Below, piece by piece: positions 1 to 7,015 of a DNA stretch of 64,000 nucleotides. Made by a program: the position numbers and the translations under genes. Under the pieces are notes generated by a model that had not been told where the DNA came from, did no database searches, and saw only the letters and a list, made by a program, of their open reading frames with translations. Source of the stretch: a virus; IMG/VR virus record IMGVR_UViG_3300045012_000053, positions 37,361-101,360 of that record; one strand, written 5' to 3'. Every line of letters starts with the position of its first letter. Positions within the stretch are counted from its first letter, which is position 1.

Positions 1-222
1 AACCGTCAGAATCTGACGCCAGAAGAAGCAGCAAATGCTGTTGAAGTTTACAACAGCGCAGGCCGTCTCGATACAGTGAAAACAAATGCAGCGAACAACG
101 ACATTTTTCACGTGCGCAACGTAGTCATCGTTAACTTAGGCGGCGCTCTTGTAAAGGACGTACCAGCCACAGTAGTGAAGGCCAAGGCAGCGCGCGACAA
201 GTTTTTATCGGACAACCGATAA
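1..222 (+). CDS. 3' end of an unidentified phage protein (partial)
   Basis: The window opens inside an open frame that ends with TAA at 220-222; 73 residues are visible. The fragment is mostly helical and charged, has a short hydrophobic strand (VVIVNLGG) in the middle and ends in a basic helix (KAKAARDKFLSDNR). I do not recognise a family. It is followed 12 bases later by a beta-rich small gene with a GGGAG ribosome-binding site, so it is probably the preceding member of the same virion operon. Confidence 0.7.
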   Translation, partial: NRQNLTPEEAANAVEVYNSAGRLDTVKTNAANNDIFHVRNVVIVNLGGALVKDVPATVVKAKAARDKFLSDNR

Positions 223-234
223 GCGGGAGATTTT

Positions 235-528
235 ATGGCGAGTACGATCAGTGGTAACGTAGGCGGCGCGGCAGCATCAGGTGCGCAAGTCCAGTGTTTG
301 AACATTGCGACTAAGGTGATTACTTACGGCGCTGGCGATGGTTCCGGTAACTACTCGATTCCCAGTCTCGCGGCTGGTACATACATCATCTCTGCATCCT
401 TGAGCGCCAACGTTTACTACCACCCGGTTCAAGTTGTAGTGGACGGCGTAGCAACGTTCGCAGGAATCAATTTGAACCCGGTAGCGTTGAACGCGGCGAA
501 CGCGATTCAGCAAGCCACAAACTATTAA
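235..528 (+). CDS. Small Ig-like / carboxypeptidase-regulatory-fold protein, likely virion decoration
   Basis: 97 residues with the pattern of a carboxypeptidase regulatory-like (CarboxypepD_reg) beta-sandwich: an N-terminal ISGNV strand, GSGNYSIPSLAAGTYIISAS in the middle, and a late VVVDG strand. Such domains in phages usually sit on head or tail surfaces and may bind sugars. There is no signal peptide or membrane segment. A GGGAG site precedes the ATG. The fold assignment is by pattern; a surface role is inferred from the neighbouring structural genes. Confidence 0.7.
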   Translation: MASTISGNVGGAAASGAQVQCLNIATKVITYGAGDGSGNYSIPSLAAGTYIISASLSANVYYHPVQVVVDGVATFAGINLNPVALNAANAIQQATNY

Positions 529-631
529 AGACTTTTGGCAATCCGTTCAGCACGTTCCAAGAACGGTTTCCAATAACAGCGTCTTCAAGGCGGTTCCCCG
601 TCTCGAAGGCGTACACTAAAAGGAAAACACA

Positions 632-1237
632 ATGAGTAACGTATTGGATTTTCAGGTATCCGGAGCATTCCCATCAAAGGTGGGCGGTCTCGGAACCACA
701 GTTAAGTATTTCCCTCGTCCGATTGGTCCTTCCATCGGCGTGGCACCCTCGACCCCGTCTTCGACAAGCGCCATCGGCGCTCTGTTTCTCCCGGCACAGA
801 ACGTGTTTCAGGGACAGCAGATCAACGTCGTAGCGAGCGGTTTCTATGGTTCCGACACGGGCGACCCGTCGGGTACCGTAACCGTTCAGTTGTATGCGGT
901 GACAGGTTCGTTGGCATCCCCGACGTACACCTCTCTCGCAACAACGGGCGCGATCACTCCGTTCTTCGCGCAAGAGCCTTGGGGACTTAACGTAGAACTG
1001 ATTGGCGCATCGAACGCGGGCGCAAACGGATTGCTGCTTGGTGCATACGAAGCATACATCCGTGGCTCTGTAACCGCTCCGACCACCGTGACCAACATCG
1101 TCACCGGGTTGGACTTCAACGCAGGTAACCCGGCGTTGCAGCAGGGCGCGGTGCTTGGCTTCGTTGTCGGCGTAACGTTCGGAACCACGGACGCGTCGAA
1201 CAAAGCAGCCTTGTGCGAATTCACCATCGAGTCGTAA
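632..1237 (+). CDS. Beta-rich putative virion structural protein
   Basis: 201 residues, rich in Gly, Ser, Thr and Ala with alternating hydrophobic strands, typical of phage head-decoration or tail proteins. No enzymatic motif, signal peptide or membrane helix is visible. The start has an AAAAGGA site 9 bases upstream. It is followed by a strong hairpin at 1244-1269, so it may be the last gene of a sub-operon, perhaps a highly expressed structural protein. The family is not recognised. Confidence 0.65.
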   Translation: MSNVLDFQVSGAFPSKVGGLGTTVKYFPRPIGPSIGVAPSTPSSTSAIGALFLPAQNVFQGQQINVVASGFYGSDTGDPSGTVTVQLYAVTGSLASPTYTSLATTGAITPFFAQEPWGLNVELIGASNAGANGLLLGAYEAYIRGSVTAPTTVTNIVTGLDFNAGNPALQQGAVLGFVVGVTFGTTDASNKAALCEFTIES

Positions 1238-1243
1238 TCACCG

Positions 1244-1275
1244 GGGGCGAGCCTTTAGCGACTCGCCCCACTTCT
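1244..1275 (+). terminator. Hairpin downstream of beta-rich structural gene, possible terminator
   Basis: GGGGCGAG (1244-1251) pairs with CTCGCCCC (1262-1269) across a 10-base loop, giving an 8-bp GC-rich stem 7 bases after the stop codon. The following ACTTCTTCC is pyrimidine-rich but not a true T tract, so termination may be partial or the hairpin may protect the mRNA 3' end. Confidence 0.5.
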
Positions 1276-1377
1276 TCCTAGTTGGCTGGGACACTCCCAA
1301 GAGAGTGACCACCACAGGCACGTGCGGAAACCACGGCACGCTGGGTAACAGCCCCGGCAAATTTTAAGGATATCACG

Positions 1378-1692
1378 ATGGACCCAGCAGCTCTTACGTT
1401 GGGACAGATTTCCTCGGCCCTCAGAGATTTTACTGTGGTAGGAGTTCTTTTAACTGTCGCGTGGAAGTCGCGCGGCATGTACGAATCGGCGAAGAACTTC
1501 TTTGAGCGATTGACGAAGCACATGGATAAGATGGAGAGTGGTATGGAAACTCTCTTGACTAACCATCTGTTCCATATCGAAAAAGAATTGAAAGTGATGG
1601 CTCGCCGACAGGTGAAGGCTATCGAGGTGTTGCAGGCTCAGTCTGATGTAATGACAGACGACGGCGCACCACCGCCAGTAATAGAGGCGTAA
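1378..1692 (+). CDS. Membrane-associated coiled-coil protein
   Basis: 104 residues. Residues about 15-32 form a short hydrophobic segment (FTVVGVLLTVAW), followed by a long charged helix to about residue 90 with heptad-like spacing, then an acidic/proline tail. An AAGGAT site precedes the ATG. The layout (one membrane helix plus cytoplasmic or periplasmic coiled coil) fits accessory lysis or membrane proteins of phages, but nothing proves a holin or spanin. It overlaps the next gene by one base (TAATG). Confidence 0.6.
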   Translation: MDPAALTLGQISSALRDFTVVGVLLTVAWKSRGMYESAKNFFERLTKHMDKMESGMETLLTNHLFHIEKELKVMARRQVKAIEVLQAQSDVMTDDGAPPPVIEA

Positions 1693-1892
1693 TGCCAGCA
1701 GTATCGAAGAACCAGCGCATCGCGATGGCGATTGCGGAACATCATCCGGAAGACCTGAACGAGAAGAACAAGGGTCTGGCGGATATGTCGCACAAGCAGC
1801 TGCACGAGTTTGCTGCCACACCGGAGAAGGGTCTTCCGGCACACGTTCACAAGAAGGCATCGTATCAAGCTGCTCGCGCAGCAAGGAAGTAG
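1692..1892 (+). CDS. Small basic protein, DUF3008-like
   Basis: 66 residues. The MPAVSKNQR start, the central KQLHEFAATPEKGLP segment and the basic Lys/Arg/Ala-rich end match the layout of the small DUF3008-type proteins common in phage virion operons. The function of that family is unknown. Its start overlaps the preceding stop (TAATG), implying translational coupling. The family assignment is by pattern only. Confidence 0.6.
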   Translation: MPAVSKNQRIAMAIAEHHPEDLNEKNKGLADMSHKQLHEFAATPEKGLPAHVHKKASYQAARAARK

Positions 1893-1894
1893 TC

Positions 1895-2167
1895 ATGGAA
1901 AGCAACAGCAACCCAGAAGAGACACTCCGCAACGGCAGCAAGCCGACGGGCAATGGCGGTTTGAAGGCTCCCGGCAACAGCCAAGCCGCAGCCGTGAAGA
2001 CGACTTCGGACGGCGGCTCGAACCTTGAGTCTCTACGTCAAGGCAGCATTCCGAAGCCGGAAGGCGTAAAGGAAGTTTCCTACGATCAGGCTTGCCTAGC
2101 GAAGGCTCGTGCGCTCTACAACGAGACCACACACGACGCGAATCGCGCGAATAACGACAAAGAATAA
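1895..2167 (+). CDS. Hypothetical polar protein
   Basis: 90 residues, rich in Asn, Gly, Ser and Lys, with no hydrophobic core in the first 60 positions and a short helix (YDQACLAKARALYNETTHDA) at the end. An AAGGAAG ribosome-binding site precedes the ATG, two bases after the upstream gene. It is probably disordered with a small helical tail. No family is recognised. A 215-base gap with hairpins follows it. Confidence 0.55.
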   Translation: MESNSNPEETLRNGSKPTGNGGLKAPGNSQAAAVKTTSDGGSNLESLRQGSIPKPEGVKEVSYDQACLAKARALYNETTHDANRANNDKE

Positions 2168-2382
2168 TTCAACCTTGGACTGGTGACGCAGAAGAACTCT
2201 TCGCCATCAGGAACCCGAAGAGCGGAACCCGGGAATCATACCGGGATGGTTGAGTGCCATCTTCCTAAGCCCCCACTCAGGGGTGTAGAAGAGCATGCGT
2301 CATCAGTGGTTCCAGCAAATTTTGTGCACAATCGGTCGGGCGTGCCACTAACACGCCCTCCTACTCTTTAGTGGAGAGTATC
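2168..2382 (+). other. Intergenic region with several hairpins, no convincing gene
   Basis: About 215 bases lie between two genes. CCCGG/CCGGG near 2228-2245, CCCC/GGGG near 2270-2283 and GGGCGTG/CACGCCC at 2338-2358 can each form a stem. An open frame here has no ribosome-binding site and an unprotein-like composition. The region may be a structured leader for the downstream endonuclease gene or a remnant of its insertion. No promoter of the type found elsewhere in this window is present. Confidence 0.4.
2338..2379 (+). promoter_or_regulatory. Leader hairpins, second one overlapping the ribosome-binding site
   Basis: GGGCGTG (2338-2344) pairs with CACGCCC (2352-2358). Directly after it ACTCT (2363-2367) can pair with AGAGT (2375-2379), which overlaps the GGAGAG ribosome-binding site of the endonuclease gene starting at 2383. 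The same two-hairpin arrangement occurs before the second Endonuclease VII gene near 12 kb. This suggests that translation is restrained, as known for some T4 homing endonuclease genes. Confidence 0.5.
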
Positions 2383-2742
2383 ATGACTTTAAGTTTACGT
2401 GAGCGCAATAATCTTGCGGCTCAAAAGTATCGGAAAAATCATCCCGAGAGAAGGCGTTTTATTCAAGCGCCCAAACGTGGAACAACCAAAGCACAAGCTG
2501 ACGCCAAACTTTTGGAGCAAGAGAATAAGTGTGCGATTTGTGAAGAAATTTTTATAAAGACGCCCCACATTGACCACGACCACGTAACAAATCAATTTAG
2601 AGGGCTACTGTGTAGAGCCTGCAATCACATGCTAGGCAATGCACGAGATAGCATCACTGTTTTACAAAGTGCAGTTGTGTATTTGAAAAAGTATGGAGCC
2701 TACAATGGTAAAGAAGCACCCATTCAGCCACACGGTGGTTGA
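2383..2742 (+). CDS. Endonuclease VII-type (His-Me finger) nuclease, probably mobile
   Basis: 119 residues from the ATG that follows GGAGAG. After a basic N-terminus, residues about 50-105 contain the Endonuclease VII signature: CAICEE, then HIDHDH, then RGLLCRACN and LGNARDS, i.e. two zinc-binding CxxC pairs around the catalytic Asp-His. T4 gp49 resolves branched DNA; short stand-alone versions are often mobile endonucleases. The gene is visibly AT-richer than its neighbours, and its 3' end overlaps the next gene's start, as expected for an insertion between virion genes. Which of the two roles applies cannot be told from sequence. Confidence 0.85.
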   Translation: MTLSLRERNNLAAQKYRKNHPERRRFIQAPKRGTTKAQADAKLLEQENKCAICEEIFIKTPHIDHDHVTNQFRGLLCRACNHMLGNARDSITVLQSAVVYLKKYGAYNGKEAPIQPHGG

Positions 2743-2992
2743 ACATCACAGAGATGGTTCTCACACCATTCATCACATCCACGAAAAGCACGGACATATC
2801 CACAGCGTTCCGAAGCGTGACGGCGATGTGCGTGGCGCTGCGGGCGATCACGATGGGATGCTGGACCACGTTATGGACCACACCTCTCAAATGAACCCGG
2901 GCGAAGGCCACGACGAAAACAACGAAGCGCTTGCGGCAGCAGGTCCGGCGGCAGCAGCCCCGGCGGCAGCGGCGGCACCTCAAGGGGCCTAA
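2705..2992 (+). CDS. His-rich small protein with Ala/Pro tail
   Basis: 95 residues from the ATG preceded by GGAG at 2695, which lies inside the end of the endonuclease gene (38-base overlap). The first half is very rich in His (VVEHHRDGSHTIHHIHEKHG), suggesting metal binding; the C-terminus is a low-complexity Ala/Pro tract. I recognise no family. Similar His-rich small proteins occur beside structural genes in other phages, but I cannot assign a role. Confidence 0.6.
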   Translation: MVKKHPFSHTVVEHHRDGSHTIHHIHEKHGHIHSVPKRDGDVRGAAGDHDGMLDHVMDHTSQMNPGEGHDENNEALAAAGPAAAAPAAAAAPQGA

Positions 2993-2993
2993 A

Positions 2994-3176
2994 ATGGCAA
3001 CTTCCTTTTACCGCTCGATGCACCACCTTCGTAAGGGCGGACTGCACGACGCGCTACACATCCCGAGAGACGAGAAGATTCCAGCAGAGCGTCTAGCCTC
3101 GGCGAAGAAATCTCCCAATGCTCATGTGAAGAAGATGGCTGTGATGGCCGATAACATGAAGCACTGGAATCACTAA
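2994..3176 (+). CDS. Small basic hypothetical protein
   Basis: 60 residues from the ATG two bases after the previous stop. It is basic and helical with repeated KK and His residues, and has a MATSFYRSMHHLRKGGLHDAL start. It overlaps the next gene by one base (TAATG). No signal peptide, membrane helix or catalytic motif is seen. The family is unknown; it is likely a virion-operon accessory protein. Confidence 0.6.
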   Translation: MATSFYRSMHHLRKGGLHDALHIPRDEKIPAERLASAKKSPNAHVKKMAVMADNMKHWNH

Positions 3177-3454
3177 TGAACTTCGGTCCAGCGAAGCAGT
3201 TCTTGAAGGCTGCGTTCAGCGACAACGGTACTCCTAGCAGCTCCCGTTTGTTGACGGTGCCTCATAGCATCGCTGCGATCTTTGTTCTCGTTTATCTTAC
3301 CATCCACACAGGACACTATCCGGGTATGGATGAGGCAACAGGGTTGGGCGCGTTCGCTACGGCGCACTATGCGATCAACCGCGTCAGCAATATGTTCGGC
3401 GGGCAGAAGAACGCCGCACCTCCTCCGGTTCCACCAGTACCACCACAGATTTAA
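3176..3454 (+). CDS. Small membrane protein, possible holin-like
   Basis: 92 residues. Residues about 29-45 form a clear membrane helix (IAAIFVLVYLTIH), and a weaker hydrophobic segment lies at about 55-68. The C-terminus is a Pro-rich tail (PPPVPPVPPQI). Size and topology would suit a holin or small inner-membrane protein, but the endolysin gene is more than 40 kb away on the other strand. The start overlaps the preceding stop. A weak hairpin with a TTCG loop near 3467-3481 follows the gene. Confidence 0.55.
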   Translation: MNFGPAKQFLKAAFSDNGTPSSSRLLTVPHSIAAIFVLVYLTIHTGHYPGMDEATGLGAFATAHYAINRVSNMFGGQKNAAPPPVPPVPPQI

Positions 3455-3528
3455 CGCGGAGCAAGGGGTCCTTCGGGAACCGCGTACGCGCGATGGTGCC
3501 TTGCCAAGGGTCGCCCGTGGATAACAAC

Positions 3529-4404
3529 ATGAAACTGTTCCTCGCAGCAGCGTTAGTGATCGCGTCGCTGTTTGCAGTTCCAACTCCTGCCAAGGAGGCG
3601 AAGCCTGATTTAGCGAAGGCGACGCTGCTCGTCTACCAAGGCAAACAGGTCTGCAAGTATCACGAGGAAGCGTTCTTCATTTTCGAGGAACAAGTCTGGG
3701 GCTGTGAGTTCAAGTCGAATTTCACCTGCACCGCTACGGTAGTGGGAGAGTCAGGACACGAGTACATCGGACTGACAGCGGGACACTGCTTCGATTGGAA
3801 CGCGGTGGACAAAAACGAATACTATGTCGCTGACAAGCTGGACGAGAAACCAGTCCTACACAAGATTAAGATCGTCAAGTTCGAGAACGACGAGCGCTAC
3901 GATTACGGCGTCTTCACGTTCGAATCGCTGGAACGCTACGACGTCATGCCAATCGCGGACAACGTCGACCCCAAGGTGGGCGACGAAGTTCTCAACATCA
4001 ACTATTCGCTCGGCCTCACGCAGCAGGTTACGGTCGGAAAGATAGAGAGCGGCATCATCGAATCTCCTGCTATGGAGCAGCTGAAAGACACCAAGGGCAG
4101 ATTCCTCGCGTCCATCAATGGCGGTCCCGGCGCGTCCGGTTCCGCAGTCGTGGACAAGAAGAGCGGACAGATCATCGGCTTGTTGGAGGGACACTTCCCC
4201 AACACGCGCATGGGTATGATCGTCATGCCTACAGGCCAGAAGCTAAAGAATTTTCTGCAAGACGACTCGGCTGGGCTTCGTCCTCAAAAGGCGGGTCCTC
4301 TTCCGAAGCCGCACGTGGCACCGAAACCGCCAGCTCCAACGTTCTGGGAACTGGTACAAGAGCTGATTCGCCGCATCCTTCATAAGATCGGCATTAGAGG
4401 ATAA
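3529..4404 (+). CDS. Secreted trypsin-like serine protease
   Basis: 291 residues from the ATG at 3529, chosen because it begins a classic signal peptide (MKLFLAAALVIASLFAVPTPA); an upstream ATG at 3493 would bury it. Residues about 40-240 carry a chymotrypsin-fold triad: His86 in TAGHC, Asp125 in YDYGVF and Ser203 in GASGS. A Pro-rich linker (about 250-270) leads to a cationic amphipathic helix (FWELVQELIRRILHKIGIRG) at the C-terminus. The protein should be exported and proteolytic. It sits between small virion genes and the terminase, not where a prohead protease is usual, and prohead proteases lack signal peptides. The substrate is unknown. Confidence 0.85.
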   Translation: MKLFLAAALVIASLFAVPTPAKEAKPDLAKATLLVYQGKQVCKYHEEAFFIFEEQVWGCEFKSNFTCTATVVGESGHEYIGLTAGHCFDWNAVDKNEYYVADKLDEKPVLHKIKIVKFENDERYDYGVFTFESLERYDVMPIADNVDPKVGDEVLNINYSLGLTQQVTVGKIESGIIESPAMEQLKDTKGRFLASINGGPGASGSAVVDKKSGQIIGLLEGHFPNTRMGMIVMPTGQKLKNFLQDDSAGLRPQKAGPLPKPHVAPKPPAPTFWELVQELIRRILHKIGIRG

Positions 4405-4405
4405 C

Positions 4406-4672
4406 ATGGCATCAGATTTCGTATCCAACGCGCTAGCGAGCGCACACAAGTATATGGACGCCGAGAAGAAATCGAGCGTCGGAACCAAGAGCGACTTCGC
4501 TCCGAAGGCGGCATCGAAGCCTCAAGCGGAATCGAGCGACTATGCTCACGCGAGAGCGGCCCGTAAGCCGGGCGGCTCGTTCATGGGCGTGGAAGCGAGC
4601 GAAGATCGTGGCAAGGAACTAAAATCGGCGCAAGAACAGCACGACACCAATGTGAAGGCGCTGGACCAGTAA
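4406..4672 (+). CDS. Hypothetical polar helical protein
   Basis: 88 residues, highly charged, Ala/Ser/Lys-rich, with predicted helices at both ends and no hydrophobic core. It starts two bases after the protease stop and ends 21 bases before the terminase. No family recognised. Position just before the large terminase would suit a small terminase, but no DNA-binding helix-turn-helix is visible, so I do not make that call. Confidence 0.55.
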   Translation: MASDFVSNALASAHKYMDAEKKSSVGTKSDFAPKAASKPQAESSDYAHARAARKPGGSFMGVEASEDRGKELKSAQEQHDTNVKALDQ

Positions 4673-4693
4673 CACCCTAATAGGAGTTCGACC

Positions 4694-6997
4694 GTGGCAC
4701 TTACCGACGCACAGAGACAGGCAAATAGCAGAGCAAGAAAGAAGGGACTACCTGAACCTTACAGCGCAGCAGAATCGAAGGCACAAGCGGAGGCGCACGC
4801 GGCAAAGGAATCAAGACTCGTAGAACTGTTGGAAGAAGTTGCGGCCCACGACAGAGAAGGAAAGAGATACAAGAGCGAGGCCCGCAGCTATACGAAGTTG
4901 GTGCGTCTGTATTACGGTCAACCTGAGAATGGAGATGCCGATGACGATGAGACCAGCGACGGCAAGACCGCCAAAAAGCCGAAAGGCCCGAAGCGTCCCA
5001 ACCCATCAGAGACTCGTATACGAATTCAAAACTCCGACGCTGCTCCCTTGGAGCCAGTTAAGGGTAAATCCCGCAAGCGCGCAATCGAAGACATCACCTA
5101 CGAAGTAGATGATATCGTCGGTTTCTGGCGCTGGCTCGATCTGCGAGATCGCGCGCGAAAAGATTTGTATTGGCTCTGCCGACTACTCGGGCTGGGCGTG
5201 TACCGCGACGTGCACCAGATCACCTGCGACCAGTTCGTGCAGAAGAACTTCGGCGGACCTTGGCTGAATCGGGACGGCACGGTAGATCGTGAACGCACCC
5301 CGCTTGAGCCGATGTACTTTGAAGGCTACACGCTGGACGATTTTCACGAGATGATCGATGCGCAAGAGCGTTTTGATGCGCAAGGTCGCTCGACAAAAGA
5401 AATGATGCTGCTCGACTCTCGTGGCTTTTACAAGTCAACGATTGACGGAGTAGACTCGGTTCAATGGCTGCTGAACTGCCCTGATATCCGCGTGCTCATC
5501 ATCACTGGTGAGTACAAGCTGGCGCTGTCGTTCATGCTTGAAATCAAGGGCTACTTCTTTGCAGCGGAAGGCCAAGACTTTACCTCGTTCCAGCTATTGT
5601 TTCCCGAGTACGCGCTGTACGGCGTGGATGGGACTTCGAAGGAACCGCTATTCTCTCCCGCTCGTATCCTGACACAACGTCAAGGCTCGATCTGGGTGAA
5701 CTCAATCGTTGCGAACGTATCCGGTTGGCACTGCGACATCAAGAAGGGTGACGATGTTGTCACCAACGCGAACTCGAACACGGAAGACACGAAAGAGAAG
5801 CTAAAGAAAGATTACAACGGCACCGATGACTTGCTCGACCCGCACGGGTTTAGCGATCACATAGGCACCCGTTACTTCACCGACGACTGGTACGGCACGC
5901 GTCTCACGCCTCAAGACGGAGAGAGCGAGATCGCGCCGATCAAGTACCACTGTCGCGGATGCTGGGAAGTTAGACCGGAATACGCAGAAGTTCCGATCAT
6001 GCGCCTCACCGAAGAGATGGTGAAGCTGACGTTCCCGCAGAAGTGGACCTTTGCGAAGTTGCACCGTTTGCTCTTAAAGAAGGGCGAGCGCGACTTCCGC
6101 AACCAGCAGCTCAACGAGCCTACGGACGCCGCAGAAGACAGCGGCTTCAAGGTCAGCTTCACGGAGCATGACTTACGCGCGCACAGCTATCAGCGCGAGG
6201 CCGCGCCGAAGGCTGGAGACGTTTACATTACGTGGGACTGGGCGCTCTCGGACAAGAAGACATCAGACTACTCGGTCGGCGTCGTGGCTCGTTTGTACAA
6301 GAACGACATGAACGAGTGGGCGTTCGTAATTCTCGAAGTCATATACGACAAGTGGAAGTACTCGGAACTCGCTTTTCAGATCGTGGCGCTCTCGAAGCGC
6401 TGGGGTCCGAAGGTCACCATGATCGAAGCGTCCAACGCTTTCGATCTTTTGAGAGACGAGATCACACGAGTCGGCCAGCGTCAAGGCTACCAGCCGTACA
6501 TATACTGGAAGCAGCCATCGCGGGAAGAGAATGCGAAACGAAACCGAATTAAATCGTTGGAAATCCTTTTAGCGGAGCACCGTTTGCACTTCGTGCTCGG
6601 CCCGTGGATTGACGAAACGTTCAAACAGTTCACCCAGTACACAGGCGAGAAGAAGAACAAAGGCCGCAAGGAAGATATCCCGGACGCCATCTCATACATG
6701 ACGTATATTCTCCCGGCGGAAGCTCGACCAATCATCGACAAGATCGACCCGGAAGAAGAGAAGAGACTGGCAGAGGAACGAGACAAGCAGTTTTTGAAAG
6801 TGCGCCACTACGAAGCGTACTTTGGACAGAGAGTTAGAACGAAAGAAGAAGGCGGAAACCTTCCCGCTCCGACGTGGCGACAGTGGTCGCGTGGAGACTC
6901 GGGCGAGGTAAAACCGCCGGAGCCAGAGCCAGAACCGCCAAAGCCGCAGGACCCGAGAATGAAAATCTTCGGCAATAAAGGGCCTTGGCGCTTGTAA
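4694..6997 (+). CDS. Terminase large subunit (DNA packaging motor)
   Basis: 767 residues from a GTG preceded by TAGGAG. The N-terminal 130 residues are a charged helical extension. The ATPase has a Walker A-like SRGFYKST (about residues 241-249) and a Walker B-like acidic pair in KKGDDVV. The RNase H-fold nuclease has acidic residues in TWDWALSDKKTSD (about 514), MIEAS (about 575) and DIPDAIS (about 661). It cuts concatemers and drives DNA into the prohead through the portal encoded next. The family's usual length is 450-650 residues, so the N-terminal extension and acidic/proline tail are additions. No separate small subunit is recognised; the extension might supply that role. Confidence 0.95.
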   Translation: MALTDAQRQANSRARKKGLPEPYSAAESKAQAEAHAAKESRLVELLEEVAAHDREGKRYKSEARSYTKLVRLYYGQPENGDADDDETSDGKTAKKPKGPKRPNPSETRIRIQNSDAAPLEPVKGKSRKRAIEDITYEVDDIVGFWRWLDLRDRARKDLYWLCRLLGLGVYRDVHQITCDQFVQKNFGGPWLNRDGTVDRERTPLEPMYFEGYTLDDFHEMIDAQERFDAQGRSTKEMMLLDSRGFYKSTIDGVDSVQWLLNCPDIRVLIITGEYKLALSFMLEIKGYFFAAEGQDFTSFQLLFPEYALYGVDGTSKEPLFSPARILTQRQGSIWVNSIVANVSGWHCDIKKGDDVVTNANSNTEDTKEKLKKDYNGTDDLLDPHGFSDHIGTRYFTDDWYGTRLTPQDGESEIAPIKYHCRGCWEVRPEYAEVPIMRLTEEMVKLTFPQKWTFAKLHRLLLKKGERDFRNQQLNEPTDAAEDSGFKVSFTEHDLRAHSYQREAAPKAGDVYITWDWALSDKKTSDYSVGVVARLYKNDMNEWAFVILEVIYDKWKYSELAFQIVALSKRWGPKVTMIEASNAFDLLRDEITRVGQRQGYQPYIYWKQPSREENAKRNRIKSLEILLAEHRLHFVLGPWIDETFKQFTQYTGEKKNKGRKEDIPDAISYMTYILPAEARPIIDKIDPEEEKRLAEERDKQFLKVRHYEAYFGQRVRTKEEGGNLPAPTWRQWSRGDSGEVKPPEPEPEPPKPQDPRMKIFGNKGPWRL

Positions 6998-7015
6998 TAA
7001 TGAGGACATGACAGC

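Noticed and set aside
2183-2371. Open frame of 62 codons between two genes
   Set aside because: No ribosome-binding site, Pro/Arg/His-rich unprotein-like product, and the region is dominated by hairpins.
3463-3484. Hairpin with TTCG loop before the protease gene
   Set aside because: Stem is short with a bulge and no T tract; not enough for a terminator call.
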